A DNA stretch of 64,000 nt from Pseudomonas oleovorans subsp. oleovorans (GTDB taxonomy: Bacteria; Pseudomonadota; Gammaproteobacteria; Pseudomonadales; Pseudomonadaceae), in the NCBI RefSeq assembly GCF_002197815.1, contig NZ_NIUB01000008.1, positions 93,913 through 157,912 of the forward strand, in the 5' to 3' direction. Under the pieces are notes generated by a model. It was not told the DNA's origin, did not search any database, and saw nothing but the letters and a program-made list of their open reading frames with translations. Below are positions 9,795 to 19,275 of this stretch, in pieces (within the stretch, counting starts at the first letter, position 1; each line of letters opens with the position of its first letter). A program made the translations under genes and the position numbers.

Positions 9795-10181
9795 ATGATC
9801 CAGGCGATGCGCAGCCGCTATAGAGCATTCAGCAGAAATCTGCTGGCGCTCTGGTGTGTGCTGCTTATCGCCTGCTCCTTCGCCCATATTCAAGTCGCTA
9901 GCGCCCACACCCACGACGCCGCCGAGGTCGTCTCCTACAGCGGCCACGAGCATGCCAGCCATGATCACAGCACTGCGGATAGCTGCAGCGCCGTGCAGAA
10001 CGCGCCGCTCAACCAGCAACTGCTCACGCTCTTGGCCTTGACCGCCCTGTTCGCCCTGGCTGGCAGCCTTGGCCTGTTCAGCGATCTGCAGCGGCGCAGC
10101 GGCCGCTTGCTGCGCATACCCTTATTCAGCCCCGGCCTACCCGCGCCCATTCGCAAGCAGCTGCATCGCTATAACGAATAG
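9795..10181 (+). CDS. small His-rich exported or membrane protein in copper block
   Basis: 128 residues. The N-terminal hydrophobic stretch (LLALWCVLLIACSFAHIQVASA) looks like a signal peptide, followed by a short His-rich segment (HTHDAAEV, then GHEHASHDHS) and a second hydrophobic segment (LLTLLALTALFALAGSLGLF) near residues 77-96. The tail is basic. I do not recognise a named family. The histidine clusters and the position at the head of the copper gene run suggest periplasmic metal binding or a sensor-like accessory, which is inference. ATG at 9795 is the first start; ATG at 9807 (four codons later) is also possible. Confidence 0.7.
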   Translation: MIQAMRSRYRAFSRNLLALWCVLLIACSFAHIQVASAHTHDAAEVVSYSGHEHASHDHSTADSCSAVQNAPLNQQLLTLLALTALFALAGSLGLFSDLQRRSGRLLRIPLFSPGLPAPIRKQLHRYNE

Positions 10182-10273
10182 CGCCACTCTCCCCCGCTAA
10201 AACCCGCAGCCGCGCTGCGCCGGCCCACGCCGTGCATAGCGCTGCGCCCCTCGGTTTTTTGGAGAGTGCCAAC

Positions 10274-10498
10274 ATGCCCCATGACCCGCATAGCGCCCCA
10301 GCAGCCAACAACCCCTGGCGCTTCTGGCCTGCACTGGTGGTTTTCGCCGCCATCGCCCTGTTCCTCCTCTGGGAAGAGCATGAGGCCCATCTGCTTGGTG
10401 CCCTGCCCTATCTGATCCTGCTGCTGTGCCCGCTGATGCATGTGTTTATGCACCGCGGTCATGGTCGGGATAAAGATGGCCCGCACGACCACCACTGA
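10274..10498 (+). CDS. DUF2933 small membrane protein
   Basis: 74 residues: MPHDPHSAPAANNPW, one or two hydrophobic segments (WPALVVFAAIALFLLW and LLGALPYLILLLCPLMHVFM), and a His-rich tail (HRGHGRDKDGPHDHH). The pattern HLLGALPYLILLLCPLMH is characteristic of DUF2933 proteins, which are often found beside copper resistance genes; their function is unknown. ATG at 10274 follows TTGGAGAG with normal spacing. It is 17 bp upstream of the methyltransferase-like gene and probably in one transcript with it and copA. Confidence 0.82.
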   Translation: MPHDPHSAPAANNPWRFWPALVVFAAIALFLLWEEHEAHLLGALPYLILLLCPLMHVFMHRGHGRDKDGPHDHH

Positions 10499-10515
10499 TC
10501 AGGAGGCAACATCAT

Positions 10516-11178
10516 ATGGAACATACAACCTCGGCCTACGGCCTCTGGGGCCTGGTGATCATCAATTCACTGGTGTTTATCATTTTCGCTTTCAGCTTTT
10601 TCAAGCCGAACAGCCCACGGGACTGGCGCACCTTCGGCACCTTCGCCGCCTTTATCGTCGCGCTGTTCGTCGAGATGTACGGCATTCCGCTGACGCTCTA
10701 CCTGCTGGCCGGCTGGTTGCAAAGCAGCTACCCGCAACTGGATCCGCTGTCGCACAACGCCGGCCATCTGTGGAACAGCCTGCTGGGCATCGAAGGCGAT
10801 CCGCATTTCGGTGCGCTGCATATCCTCAGCAACCTGCTGATCTTCGCCGGTTTCTGGCTGCTGGCCACGGCCTGGCGCGTGCTCTATCACGCCCAGCAGA
10901 CGGGCGAGCTGGCCGAAAGTGGCCCCTACGCGCGCATCCGTCATCCGCAGTACGTCGCCTTCGTGTTGATCATGCTGGGCTTTCTGCTGCAGTGGCCGAC
11001 CCTGTTGACTTTGCTGATGTTCCCAGTGCTGTTGCTGATGTACGCACACCTGGCGCGCCAGGAAGAACGCTGGGCCGAAGCCACCTTCGGTGCCCGCTGG
11101 CACGCCTACCGAGCACGGGTGCCGGCCTTTATCCCGCATTTGAGCAATTCCACCGCAAGCAAGGAGCAACAGCCATGA
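10516..11178 (+). CDS. isoprenylcysteine carboxyl methyltransferase-like membrane protein
   Basis: 220-residue integral membrane protein with about five hydrophobic segments. The conserved C-terminal signature GPYARIRHPQYVAF (near residue 135) and the following E-E-R-W segment are those of the ICMT/PEMT-like membrane methyltransferases that use S-adenosylmethionine. Bacteria have no prenylated CaaX proteins, so the substrate is unknown. The stop overlaps the copA start (ATGA), so the two are translationally coupled, which links this enzyme to copper export. This pairing with DUF2933 and a copper ATPase is a recurring but uncharacterised arrangement as far as I recall. Confidence 0.8.
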   Translation: MEHTTSAYGLWGLVIINSLVFIIFAFSFFKPNSPRDWRTFGTFAAFIVALFVEMYGIPLTLYLLAGWLQSSYPQLDPLSHNAGHLWNSLLGIEGDPHFGALHILSNLLIFAGFWLLATAWRVLYHAQQTGELAESGPYARIRHPQYVAFVLIMLGFLLQWPTLLTLLMFPVLLLMYAHLARQEERWAEATFGARWHAYRARVPAFIPHLSNSTASKEQQP

Positions 11179-13457
11179 ACGCAGCCGAACCCAGCCCCAA
11201 GCGGCAAAGCGCGATACTGATAGTGCCCGGTATGGGCAGCGACCACTGCGCCGGGCTGGTTAGCCAGTCGCTCAAGCGCCTGCCCGGCATCGCCGAACTA
11301 AGCACCAGCATCGCCAGCCACAAGGTACGCATCGAATTCGATGCCGAGCAGACCAGCCTGGCGGCCCTCCAGCAGGCCGTGGAACAGGCCGGCTACCAGG
11401 TGGCCAAGGCGGTGCTGGCCAGCACTGCAGGCGAACCCACAGGGGCCGAAGAGGAAGAGCAGTACCTGCGCGACGCCTGGCGGCGCATGTGGATAGCCGG
11501 CGTACCGGCAACCCTGATCATGCTACTGATGGCCCTGCCCATGGCCGGCGTAGCGGTGCCCGGCTACCTGGCCATCGTGGTGGTGCTCGCCGCCATCCCA
11601 GTGTTTATCGCCGGGGCCAGCACCCATGTGTCGGCCTGGAAGGCGCTGCGCAACCGCACCGCCAATATGGATGTGCTGATCAGCCTGGGCAGCCTGCCGC
11701 CCTACTTTATCGGCCTGGTGGGGTTCTTCTACCCCATGACCTCCTTCGTCGAGATGGCCGCCACCATCACCACCTTCCACCTGATCGGCCGCTATCTGGA
11801 GGCCCGCGCCAAGGGCCGCGCTTCCCAGGCCATCCGCAAAATGCTGGAACTGGGGGCCAAGAGTGCGGTTCTGCTGCGCGACGGCAAGGAAGTGCAGGTG
11901 CCAATCGAAGCCGTGGTGGTCGGCGACCTGATGCTGGTCCGCCCCGGCGAGAAGGTGCCCAGCGACGGCGAGGTGGTCGAGGGTAACAGCCATATCGACG
12001 AGTCCCTGGCCACCGGCGAATCGCTGCCGAAGGAGAAAGGCCCAGGCGATGCGGTGATAGGCGCGACCCTGAACAAGGAAGGCCTGCTGACCGTGCGCGC
12101 CACCAAGGTCGGCCAGGACACCTTCCTCGCCCAGGTGATCGATCTGGTCGAGCATGCGCAAAGCTCCAAGGTGCCGATCCAGGAATTCGCCGACCGCGTG
12201 ACCGGGCGCTTCGTGCCCCTGGTGCTACTGATCAGCCTGGCCAGTCTGGTGGTCTGGCTGGTCTGGGGCGAGTCGCTGCGCGGCGTGCTGGTATGGGGCG
12301 CGACCTGGCTGCCCTGGGTCAACCCCGAGCTTTCGCCGGGGCTGGTGGGGCTGCTGTCGGCAGTCGCGGTGCTGGTAATCGCCTGCCCCTGCGCCCTCGG
12401 CCTGGCCACTCCAACCGCGTTGATGGTCGGTGCTGGCCGCGGCGCCGAGCGCGGCATTCTCTACCGTTCCGGCACGGCCATTCAGATGTTCAAGGACATC
12501 AAGGTGATGGTGCTGGACAAGACCGGCACCCTGACACTGGGCAAGCCGGTGGTTACCGACTGCCTGCCCAGCGCCAGTGTTGACGAGCAGGCGCTGCTGC
12601 GCCTGGCGGCCAGCGTGGAATACGGCTCCGAACACCCGATTGCCCAGGCCATGGTCGAGCGCATCAAGGAACTCGGCCTGGAACTGGGAGCGCTCAGCGA
12701 TTTCCAGGCGCTCAACGGCCTGGGCGTGCAGGGCCAGGTGGACGGCCAGTTGATCCGCGTCGGCAATGCGCGCTGGATGCAGGAATGCCAGGTGGACACC
12801 GCCGCCCTGGCCAGCCAGCTTGAAACCCTGGAAAACCAGGGCAAGACCGCCCTCTATGTGTCCCGCGAGCAGCAATTGATCGGCGTAGTAGCGGTGGCAG
12901 ACAGCCTCAAGGAGGATGCCCAGGCCGCCATCGCCGAACTGCGTGCCCTGGGCATCCAGACCGTGATGCTGACCGGCGACAACCCGCGCGCCGCCGCCCA
13001 TATCGCCGCCCAAGTGGGCATCGACAAGGTGCATGCGGGCGTGCTGCCCAGCGGCAAAGTTGAGGTGATTCGCCAGCTGCAGGCCGAATACGGCCAGTGG
13101 GTGGCGATGGTCGGCGACGGCATCAACGACGCCCCGGCGCTGAAACAGGCCAACATTGGCATCGCCATTGGCAGTGGCGCCGACGTGGCCATGGAGGCCG
13201 CCGACGTAATCCTTATCGGCGGCCGCCTGATGGGTCTGGTGGAAGCAGCGCAGCTGTCGCGCCTGACCTTCCGCAAGATCGTCGAAAACCTGATCTGGGC
13301 TTCCGCGTACAACGTCGCCGCCATTCCCATCGCCGCGGCCGGCCTGCTCCATCCAATGATCGGCGTGATCGCCATGACCGCCAGCTCGCTGTCGGTGATC
13401 GTCAATTCCCTACAGCTCAAGCGAGCCTCCTTGAGCGCTATTCACAAAACCCAATAA
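11175..13457 (+). CDS. copA: CopA-type Cu(I)-exporting P1B ATPase
   Basis: 760 residues. Order of parts: one N-terminal HMA domain (residues about 12-78), eight predicted membrane helices, CPC metal site at residues 404-406 (IACPCALGLATPTA), phosphorylation site DKTGTLT with Asp448, SEHP nucleotide motif, and GDGINDAPAL hinge. YN in SAYNVAAIPIAAAG and MTASS in the last two helices are the Cu(I)-specific signatures. The HMA metal motif is GMGSDHC, so the first cysteine of the usual GMxCxxC is Ser22 and only Cys25 remains. The start at 11175 overlaps the stop of the methyltransferase gene; the same frame is open far upstream, but that part is not this protein. It pumps cytosolic copper to the periplasm. 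Confidence 0.94.
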   Translation: MNAAEPSPKRQSAILIVPGMGSDHCAGLVSQSLKRLPGIAELSTSIASHKVRIEFDAEQTSLAALQQAVEQAGYQVAKAVLASTAGEPTGAEEEEQYLRDAWRRMWIAGVPATLIMLLMALPMAGVAVPGYLAIVVVLAAIPVFIAGASTHVSAWKALRNRTANMDVLISLGSLPPYFIGLVGFFYPMTSFVEMAATITTFHLIGRYLEARAKGRASQAIRKMLELGAKSAVLLRDGKEVQVPIEAVVVGDLMLVRPGEKVPSDGEVVEGNSHIDESLATGESLPKEKGPGDAVIGATLNKEGLLTVRATKVGQDTFLAQVIDLVEHAQSSKVPIQEFADRVTGRFVPLVLLISLASLVVWLVWGESLRGVLVWGATWLPWVNPELSPGLVGLLSAVAVLVIACPCALGLATPTALMVGAGRGAERGILYRSGTAIQMFKDIKVMVLDKTGTLTLGKPVVTDCLPSASVDEQALLRLAASVEYGSEHPIAQAMVERIKELGLELGALSDFQALNGLGVQGQVDGQLIRVGNARWMQECQVDTAALASQLETLENQGKTALYVSREQQLIGVVAVADSLKEDAQAAIAELRALGIQTVMLTGDNPRAAAHIAAQVGIDKVHAGVLPSGKVEVIRQLQAEYGQWVAMVGDGINDAPALKQANIGIAIGSGADVAMEAADVILIGGRLMGLVEAAQLSRLTFRKIVENLIWASAYNVAAIPIAAAGLLHPMIGVIAMTASSLSVIVNSLQLKRASLSAIHKTQ

Positions 13458-13477
13458 AACCCAGCAGGAGAAACACC

Positions 13478-13897
13478 ATGAGCACATTCACCTACAAGAC
13501 CCTGACCGCCCTCGCCCTGACCGGCGCACTACTGGCCGCCCCGGCCTTTGCCGAAGAGGCCCATCACTCTCAAGGTGCCGCCACCCCACCCGCCACCGCA
13601 GGCCAAGGCATGGGCATGATGGGCGGCATGGACATGGGCAAGATGCACGAGATGATGCAGCAGATGCACGCCGCCAAAACCCCGGAGGAAAAGCAGAAAA
13701 TCCGCGCCGAACACCACAAGGCCATGCAGGAAAAAATGGGCACCATGCGCCAAGGCATGCAGAACAGTCAGTGCCCCATGGCCAAGGACGATGGCGCCCA
13801 ACAGCAGTGCATGAAGGAAATGCACGAAAACATGCAGGGCATGATGCAGATGATGGAGCAAATGATAGAAGGCCAGAGCATGCAGCACGGGCAGTGA
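13478..13897 (+). CDS. secreted Met/His-rich metal-binding protein
   Basis: 139 residues with a clear signal peptide (MSTFTYKTLTALALTGALLAAPAFA) and a mature part rich in Met and His: GQGMGMMGGMDMGKMHEMMQQMH, given here as residues about 42-65, then HHKAMQEKMGTMRQGMQ and MHENMQGMMQMMEQM. Two cysteines lie in the C-terminal half (SQCPMAK and QQQCMKE). Composition resembles periplasmic copper-binding proteins such as PcoE/CopB N-terminal regions. It is preceded by AGGAG seven bases before the ATG and lies 20 bp after copA, so it is probably part of the same operon. Role as a periplasmic copper sponge is inference. Confidence 0.82.
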   Translation: MSTFTYKTLTALALTGALLAAPAFAEEAHHSQGAATPPATAGQGMGMMGGMDMGKMHEMMQQMHAAKTPEEKQKIRAEHHKAMQEKMGTMRQGMQNSQCPMAKDDGAQQQCMKEMHENMQGMMQMMEQMIEGQSMQHGQ

Positions 13898-14111
13898 AGC
13901 CAGGCTGCCTGGTCTACGAAGGGCATCCACCCGCTATTGGTGGATGCCAAAGTCGTAATCGCGCGAAAGCTGGTTTCTCGCCTATGGGCTGCCTCCTAGG
14001 GTCTGTTGCCCCCTGATCGGCTGCGGTTCTTTGGGGGCATCAAGCCTGTAGGAGCCCTTGTGCTGTGGTTCGGCATTACGACGCGCCTTCAACTTATTCA
14101 GGAGTTTTACC

Positions 14112-15239
14112 ATGCACCGTTTTTCACTCATCCGCGCCATTGCTGATCGGCTCACTTGCTGGTCGAGCAACAGCGCACAGGTCTGCCAGGGGCCGCCACA
14201 AGCAAAGAAAGCCTCTACCATCTGGACGCGCGCTTTGCGCCCGCAATGGCTGCTGGCTACGGTTTGCACTCTTACCCTCGCCTCAGTCCAGGCCAATCCA
14301 GACGGCCAGGTTTTCAGCGCCGACGAACACGGGGCTTCGCTGACCCGCATCCTGCTTGAGGATGGTCAGCGTCTGTCGCTGGATCTGAGTATTTCTCCCC
14401 ACAATGTCCAGGTCAGCGCCGATGGTCGCTATCTGATGGCAGTGGGTGAGCGCAGCGGCGCTGATCACGGGCACGGCAAGAAAGCCACGCCAGGTTTCCT
14501 GCAGCTGTTCCAGATCGATGACTTTCAGCAGGGGCTGCTGGCAGAAATTGCCGTCGGGGCTCATCCGGCTCATGTGGTCAGCGACCTGAGCGGTCGCCAT
14601 GCATTCGTCACCAACGCCGGCGCCAACACCGTCTCGGTAATCGACCTGCAAACACGCAAGAACATCGCCAGCATCGCCACCGGAAAATCCCCCCACGGCT
14701 TGCGTCTTAGCCCCGATGGCAAGGAACTCTACGTCGCCAACGTACAGGACGGTAGCGTATCGGTGCTGGATGTGAGCACACGCCAGGAGGTCACCCGCAT
14801 TGCGGTTGGCAAGGCGCCGGTGCAGGTGGGCTTTACCCCCGATGGCAAGCGCGTATTCGTATCGCTACGCGACGAGAACAGTGTCGCGGTAATCGACAGC
14901 CAAAGCCGCAAGGTGCTGGCGAAAGTGGCGGTCGGTCGGTCGCCGATTCAGGTGCATGCCACGCCAGACGGACGCCTGGTGCTGGTGGCCAATGAAGGCA
15001 GCAAGGCCGCACCGGACAATCGCGTATCGGTGATCGATACCGATCGTCTTGAAGTCGTCGCCACCTACCAGGTGGGCCAGGGCGCCCATGGCGTCACGGT
15101 GGACGCCAGCGGCCGCTTTGCATTCATCACCAATATTTATGACGACAGCCTGTCGGTGATCGACCTGCAAGCAGGCAAGGTCATTACGACTTACGCCACC
15201 GGGCGCGGGCCCAACGGCGTGACCTGGGTCGCCAACTGA
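14112..15239 (+). CDS. YncE-like beta-propeller protein (YVTN repeats)
   Basis: 375 residues. From about residue 75 to the end there are repeated blades of the YVTN/NHL kind: DLSGRHAFVTNAGANTVSVIDL, SPDGKELYVANVQDGSVSVLDV (given as examples of about 22 residues in part), TPDGKRVFVSLRDENSVAVID and ASGRFAFITNIYDDSLSVID. Such periplasmic propellers are often near metal or redox genes; partners are unknown. A hydrophobic export-like segment (WLLATVCTLTLASVQA) sits at residues 45-60 rather than at the N-terminus, so the true start may be later than the ATG at 14112, although AGGAG lies seven bases before that ATG. It follows the Met-rich gene after a 214-bp gap. Confidence 0.78.
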   Translation: MHRFSLIRAIADRLTCWSSNSAQVCQGPPQAKKASTIWTRALRPQWLLATVCTLTLASVQANPDGQVFSADEHGASLTRILLEDGQRLSLDLSISPHNVQVSADGRYLMAVGERSGADHGHGKKATPGFLQLFQIDDFQQGLLAEIAVGAHPAHVVSDLSGRHAFVTNAGANTVSVIDLQTRKNIASIATGKSPHGLRLSPDGKELYVANVQDGSVSVLDVSTRQEVTRIAVGKAPVQVGFTPDGKRVFVSLRDENSVAVIDSQSRKVLAKVAVGRSPIQVHATPDGRLVLVANEGSKAAPDNRVSVIDTDRLEVVATYQVGQGAHGVTVDASGRFAFITNIYDDSLSVIDLQAGKVITTYATGRGPNGVTWVAN

Positions 15240-15320
15240 GCAGCACCCTGTAATCAAGCGATGGGCCAGTCGACTGCTTCCCCATTGTTTTCCCATTGTG
15301 CCAACAGAAGGAAAGCCGCC

Positions 15321-15686
15321 ATGAAAGAAGCAAACCGGCTGGGCGTCTCCAGTGCCAATCTGGTAACCCGTCACTTGAAGCTCGAACCCACGGAGCGGGA
15401 AAAACTGGATGCGGCAATTGCCGAGATCGACAAGCTGTATGGCCTCGCCAGCGTCGCCTTCGATGACAGCAAGGGACGCCTCGACATGGCCTATGACGCG
15501 ACCCGAATCTGCCTGGACTGCATTGAGGAAGTCCTGACAAAGTACGCCATCGAGGTCAGTCATGACTGGTGGACGCACTTCAAGGAAGGTCACTACCGTT
15601 TTGTCGATCAGAACCTGAAAGACAATGCCTCTCGTGAACCATGGAGCTGCCATAAGTCGCCACCAGGCTCCGGGCACAATCGATAA
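15321..15686 (+). CDS. hypothetical protein with an HMA-like ferredoxin-fold pattern
   Basis: 121-residue soluble protein, preceded by AGAAGGAAAG. The middle reads KGRLDMAYDATRICLDCIEEVLTKY followed by AIEVS (residues about 52-82), spacing that resembles the beta-alpha-beta second half of heavy-metal-associated domains. No CxxC metal loop is present in the first half, which reads LKLEPTEREKLDAAIAEID. Single Cys pair CLDC and a C-terminal CHKSPPGSGH tail could bind metal. I recall similar proteins beside metal efflux genes, but no function is known. Fold assignment is inference from pattern. Confidence 0.6.
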   Translation: MKEANRLGVSSANLVTRHLKLEPTEREKLDAAIAEIDKLYGLASVAFDDSKGRLDMAYDATRICLDCIEEVLTKYAIEVSHDWWTHFKEGHYRFVDQNLKDNASREPWSCHKSPPGSGHNR

Positions 15687-16105
15687 TTCATAGCCCTTGC
15701 CATGCCCTGCGCGGAAATTCCGCGCCGAACTCGTTGAGCTTCGCAGGCTCAGCACCAACCTACGGTGCTGTGCGCTGACCTGGGCGTAATCGCTCATCGC
15801 GGCCAAGGCCGCTCCTACAAACAACGCGGTTTCGTGGACCTTATGTTCCTGCGCAATATCTACGACGTCGTAGGGAGGACATGCCGAAGGCTTGTCCGCC
15901 ATTGGGCAGCCAGCGGTGGACAAGGCTTCGCCATGTTCACCCTACACAAGCGCACACCGTAGCCCGGATAAGCCCCAGCGCAATCCGGGGCCGCCCTCCT
16001 GGCTTGCAGCGCTTTCGCGTTTTCCAACCTCTTAGGGCGGGGGCAACCCGCCAAGCCTTTAGCTGCGCCTGTGCCCTGGCGGGTTTCACCCGCCCTACTG
16101 TTCTG
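15687..16105. repeat. intergenic repeat cluster between convergent genes
   Basis: 419 bp with no gene. It contains a REP-like piece (GCGGCCAAGGCCGCTCCTAC, 15800-15820), an inverted pair built from CCGAAGGCTTGTCCGCCATTG and GGTGGACAAGGCTTCGCCA (about 15889-15932), and GGCGGG/CCCGCC repeats with TTTCACCCGCCCTAC at about 16083-16098, which recur at 22846-22915. These are extragenic palindromes typical of Pseudomonas. They lie where the copper operon meets the oppositely transcribed cus operon. Confidence 0.6.
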
Positions 16106-19100
16106 TTATAGCACCTCTGATCGAGCCGCTTCGCCTTCACCCTTTGTCTGGCGCCGCAACTCGCGCAGGCGCAGCAACTGATAGGCCGCCGGCAGCACCA
16201 GCAGCGACAACAGGGGCGCGCTGAGCATGCCGCCGACCATGGGCGCAGCGATGCGGCTCATGATCTCGCTGCCACTGCCACTGCCCAGCAGGATCGGCAA
16301 CAGACCGGCGATAATGGTCGCCACCGTCATCGCCTTGGGCCGTACCCGTTGCACCGCGCCTTCGCGAATCGCCTCCAGCAGGGCCGCCGGGCTGCTCTGC
16401 CCCGCCGCCTGGCGCTCGGCCCAGGCGTTGCGCAGGTACAAGAGCATGATCACGCCGAACTCCGCCGCCACCCCGGCCAGGGCGATAAAGCCCACCCCGG
16501 TGGCCACCGACAGGTTGTAGTCCAGCCAGTAGAGGAACCAGATGCCACCCGTCAGGGCGAACGGCAGCGTGGCCATGATCAGCAGCGCCTCGTCGAAGCG
16601 CGAGAAGCACAGGTAGAGCAGCACGAAGATGATCAGCAGGGTCGCCGGCACCACCAGTTTGAGCCGCGCATTGGCCCGTTCAAGAAACTCGAACTGGCCG
16701 GAGAAGCTCAGGCTCATGCCCGGCTGCAGAGGCACCTGTTCGGCGATGGCCTGGCGCAAGTCATGTACCACCGAAGCCATGTCCCGTCCGCGGGTGTCGA
16801 TATAGACCCAGCCGGAGGGCCGCGCATTCTCGCTCCTGAGCATGGGTGGGCCGTCGCTGATGCCGATCTGCGCCACCGTACCGAGGGTGATCTGGCTGCC
16901 CACCGGGGTGTAGATCGGCAGCTCGCGCAGACGGCTCAGGGAGTCGCGCCATTCGCGCGGGTAACGCAGGTTGATGGGGAAGCGCGCCAGGCCTTCCACG
17001 GTTTCGCCGACATTCATCCCGCCAATGGCCCCGGCCACCAGATCCTGCACTTCGGCGATATTCAAGCCATAACGGGCGGCCGCCACCCGGTCGATGTCGA
17101 TGTCGATATAGCGGCCACCGGTCAGGCGTTCGGCCAACGCCGAACCGACCCCGGGCACTGTGCGCGCGACCCGCTCCACCGCCTGGGTCACGGCGTCGAT
17201 CTGGGCCAGGTCGCTGCCGGCGACCTTGACCCCGATCGGGCTCTTGATGCCGGTGGCGAGCATGTCGATACGGTTGCGGATTGGCGGAATCCACAGGTTG
17301 GCCAGGCCCGGCACCTGCACCGCGCGGTCCAGCTCCTCCACCAGTTTTTCCGCGGTCATGCCGGCGCGCCACTGCTCGCGCGGCTTGAACTGGATGGTGG
17401 TTTCGAACATCTCCAGCGGCGCCGGGTCGGTGGCGCTGTCGGCGCGCCCGGCCTTGCCGAACACCCGCGCCACCTCGGGCACCGTCTTGATCATGCGGTT
17501 GCTCTGCTGCAGCAACTGCGCAGCCTTCTGCGCCGACAGTCCCGGCAGTGCCGTGGGCATATACAGCAGGTCGCCCTCGTCCAGTGGCGGCAGAAACTCG
17601 CCGCCCAACTGGCTGGCCGGCCAGAGCGCGCTGAGAAACACCAGCACGGCCAGCACCAGGGTCGCTCTGGGATAACGCAGCACCTGCTCCAGGGCCGGTT
17701 GGTAAAGGCGGATCAGTCCACGATTGAGCGGGTTGCACTGCTCGTCCGGGATGCGCCCGCGAATCCAGTAGCCCATCAGCACCGGTATCAGGGTCACCGA
17801 CAGCCCGGCGGCGGCGGCCATGGCGTAGGTCTTGGTGAAAGCCAGCGGGCCGAACAGGCGACCTTCCTGGGCCTGCAGGGTAAACACCGGGATAAACGAC
17901 AGGGTGATGATCATCAGGCTGAAGAACAGCGCCGGGCCCACCTCCACCGCCGCCGCACCTATCACCTGCCAGTGCCGCTCGCCCTTGAGTTCCTGTCCTG
18001 GATGAGCGGAGTGCCAGTGTTCGATCTTCTTGTGGGCGTTTTCGATCATCACCAGGGCCGCGTCGACCATGGCGCCGATTGCGATGGCGATGCCACCGAG
18101 GGACATGATGTTGGCGTTGATGCCCTGCTGCTGCATGACGATAAAGGCGATCAGCACCCCCAGCGGCAGCGAGACGATGGCCACCAGGGAGGAGCGCAGG
18201 TGCCAGAGAAAGGCCAGGCACACCAGGGCCACGACGATGAATTCCTCCACCAGCTTCTCGCCCAGGTTGCGCACCGCGCGGTCGATCAGCTGGCTGCGGT
18301 CGTAGGTGGTGACGATCTCCACACCCTCGGGCAGGCTGGCCTGCAGCTCGTCGAGCTTGCGCTTGACCGCGTCGATGGTGCTGCGCGCGTTCGCCCCGCG
18401 CGCAGGATCACCACACCGCCGACCACCTCGCCCTCGCCGTCCAGCTCGGCGATGCCGCGGCGCATTTCCGGGCCGAGCTGGATATGCGCCACCTCGCCCA
18501 GGGTCACCGGCACCCCGCCGCCATCCAGGCGCAGGGGAATGGCGCGAAAGTCCGCGAGGCTCTGCAGGTAGCCGGAAGCGCGCACCATATATTCGGCCTC
18601 GGCCAGTTCCAGCACGCTGCCGCCGCTTTCCTGGTTGGCCGCGCCGATGGCCGCCGCCACCTGCTGCTGGCTGATGCCGCGGCTGGCCAACTTGATCGGG
18701 TCGAGCAGCACCTGGTACTGCTTGACCATGCCGCCGATGCTCGCCACCTCGGCGACATTGGCCAGGGCCTTGAGCTCGAAGTTGAGGAACCAGTCCTGCA
18801 GGGCGCGCAGCTGCGCCAGGTCGTGCTGGCCGCTGCGATCGACCAGGGCGTACTGGTAGATCCAGCCGACTCCGGTGGCATCCGGCCCCAGGGCCGGTTT
18901 GGCCCCGGCCGGCAGGCGCTCTTGGATCTGGCTGAGGTACTCCAGCACCCGCGAGCGCGCCCAGTAGAGGTCGGTGCCGTCTTCGAACAGGACATACACG
19001 AAGCTGTCACCGAAGAAGGAAAAGCCGCGCACCGTGCTGGCTCCTGGCACCGAGAGCATGGCGCTGGCCAGCGGATAGGTGACCTGATTCTCGACGATCT

Positions 19101-19275
19101 GCGGGGCCTGCCCTGCATAAGGCGTGCGGATAATCACCTGGGTATCGGACAGATCCGGCAAGGCATCGATGGCGATGTTCTGCACCGACCAGGCGCCCCA
19201 GGCGGTGGCGAACAGGCTGGCCAGCAGCACCAGCAGGCGGTTGGCCAGAGACCAGCGAATCAGCGCGGCGATCAT
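16106..19275 (-). pseudogene. cusA: cusA-like RND pump gene, broken by a one-base deletion
   Basis: Inner membrane pump of a Cu/Ag CBA efflux system (heavy-metal RND). The whole locus would encode about 1056 residues, normal for CusA. The N-terminal part ([19 protein letters not shown], 19275 to about 18394) continues in a different frame from about 18393 to 16106. At 18394-18397 there is a run of four C on the plus strand where five would keep the frame and give [14 protein letters not shown], matching the CusA pattern LRSGKNAR. The second part has [17 protein letters not shown], which is CusA-like rather than CzcA-like. As written, translation stops soon after residue 310-329. Either a real null mutation or a sequencing error in a G run. 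Its start overlaps the cusB stop by four bases. Confidence 0.88.

Noticed and set aside
10440..11174. Upstream extension of the copA frame by 245 codons
   Set aside because: It overlaps the DUF2933 and methyltransferase genes in another frame and has no conserved sequence; ATG 11175 with ATGA coupling is the natural start.
16349..18571. Plus-strand frame of 740 codons opposite cusA
   Set aside because: Mirror of the RND pump codons; the minus strand carries recognisable CusA motifs.
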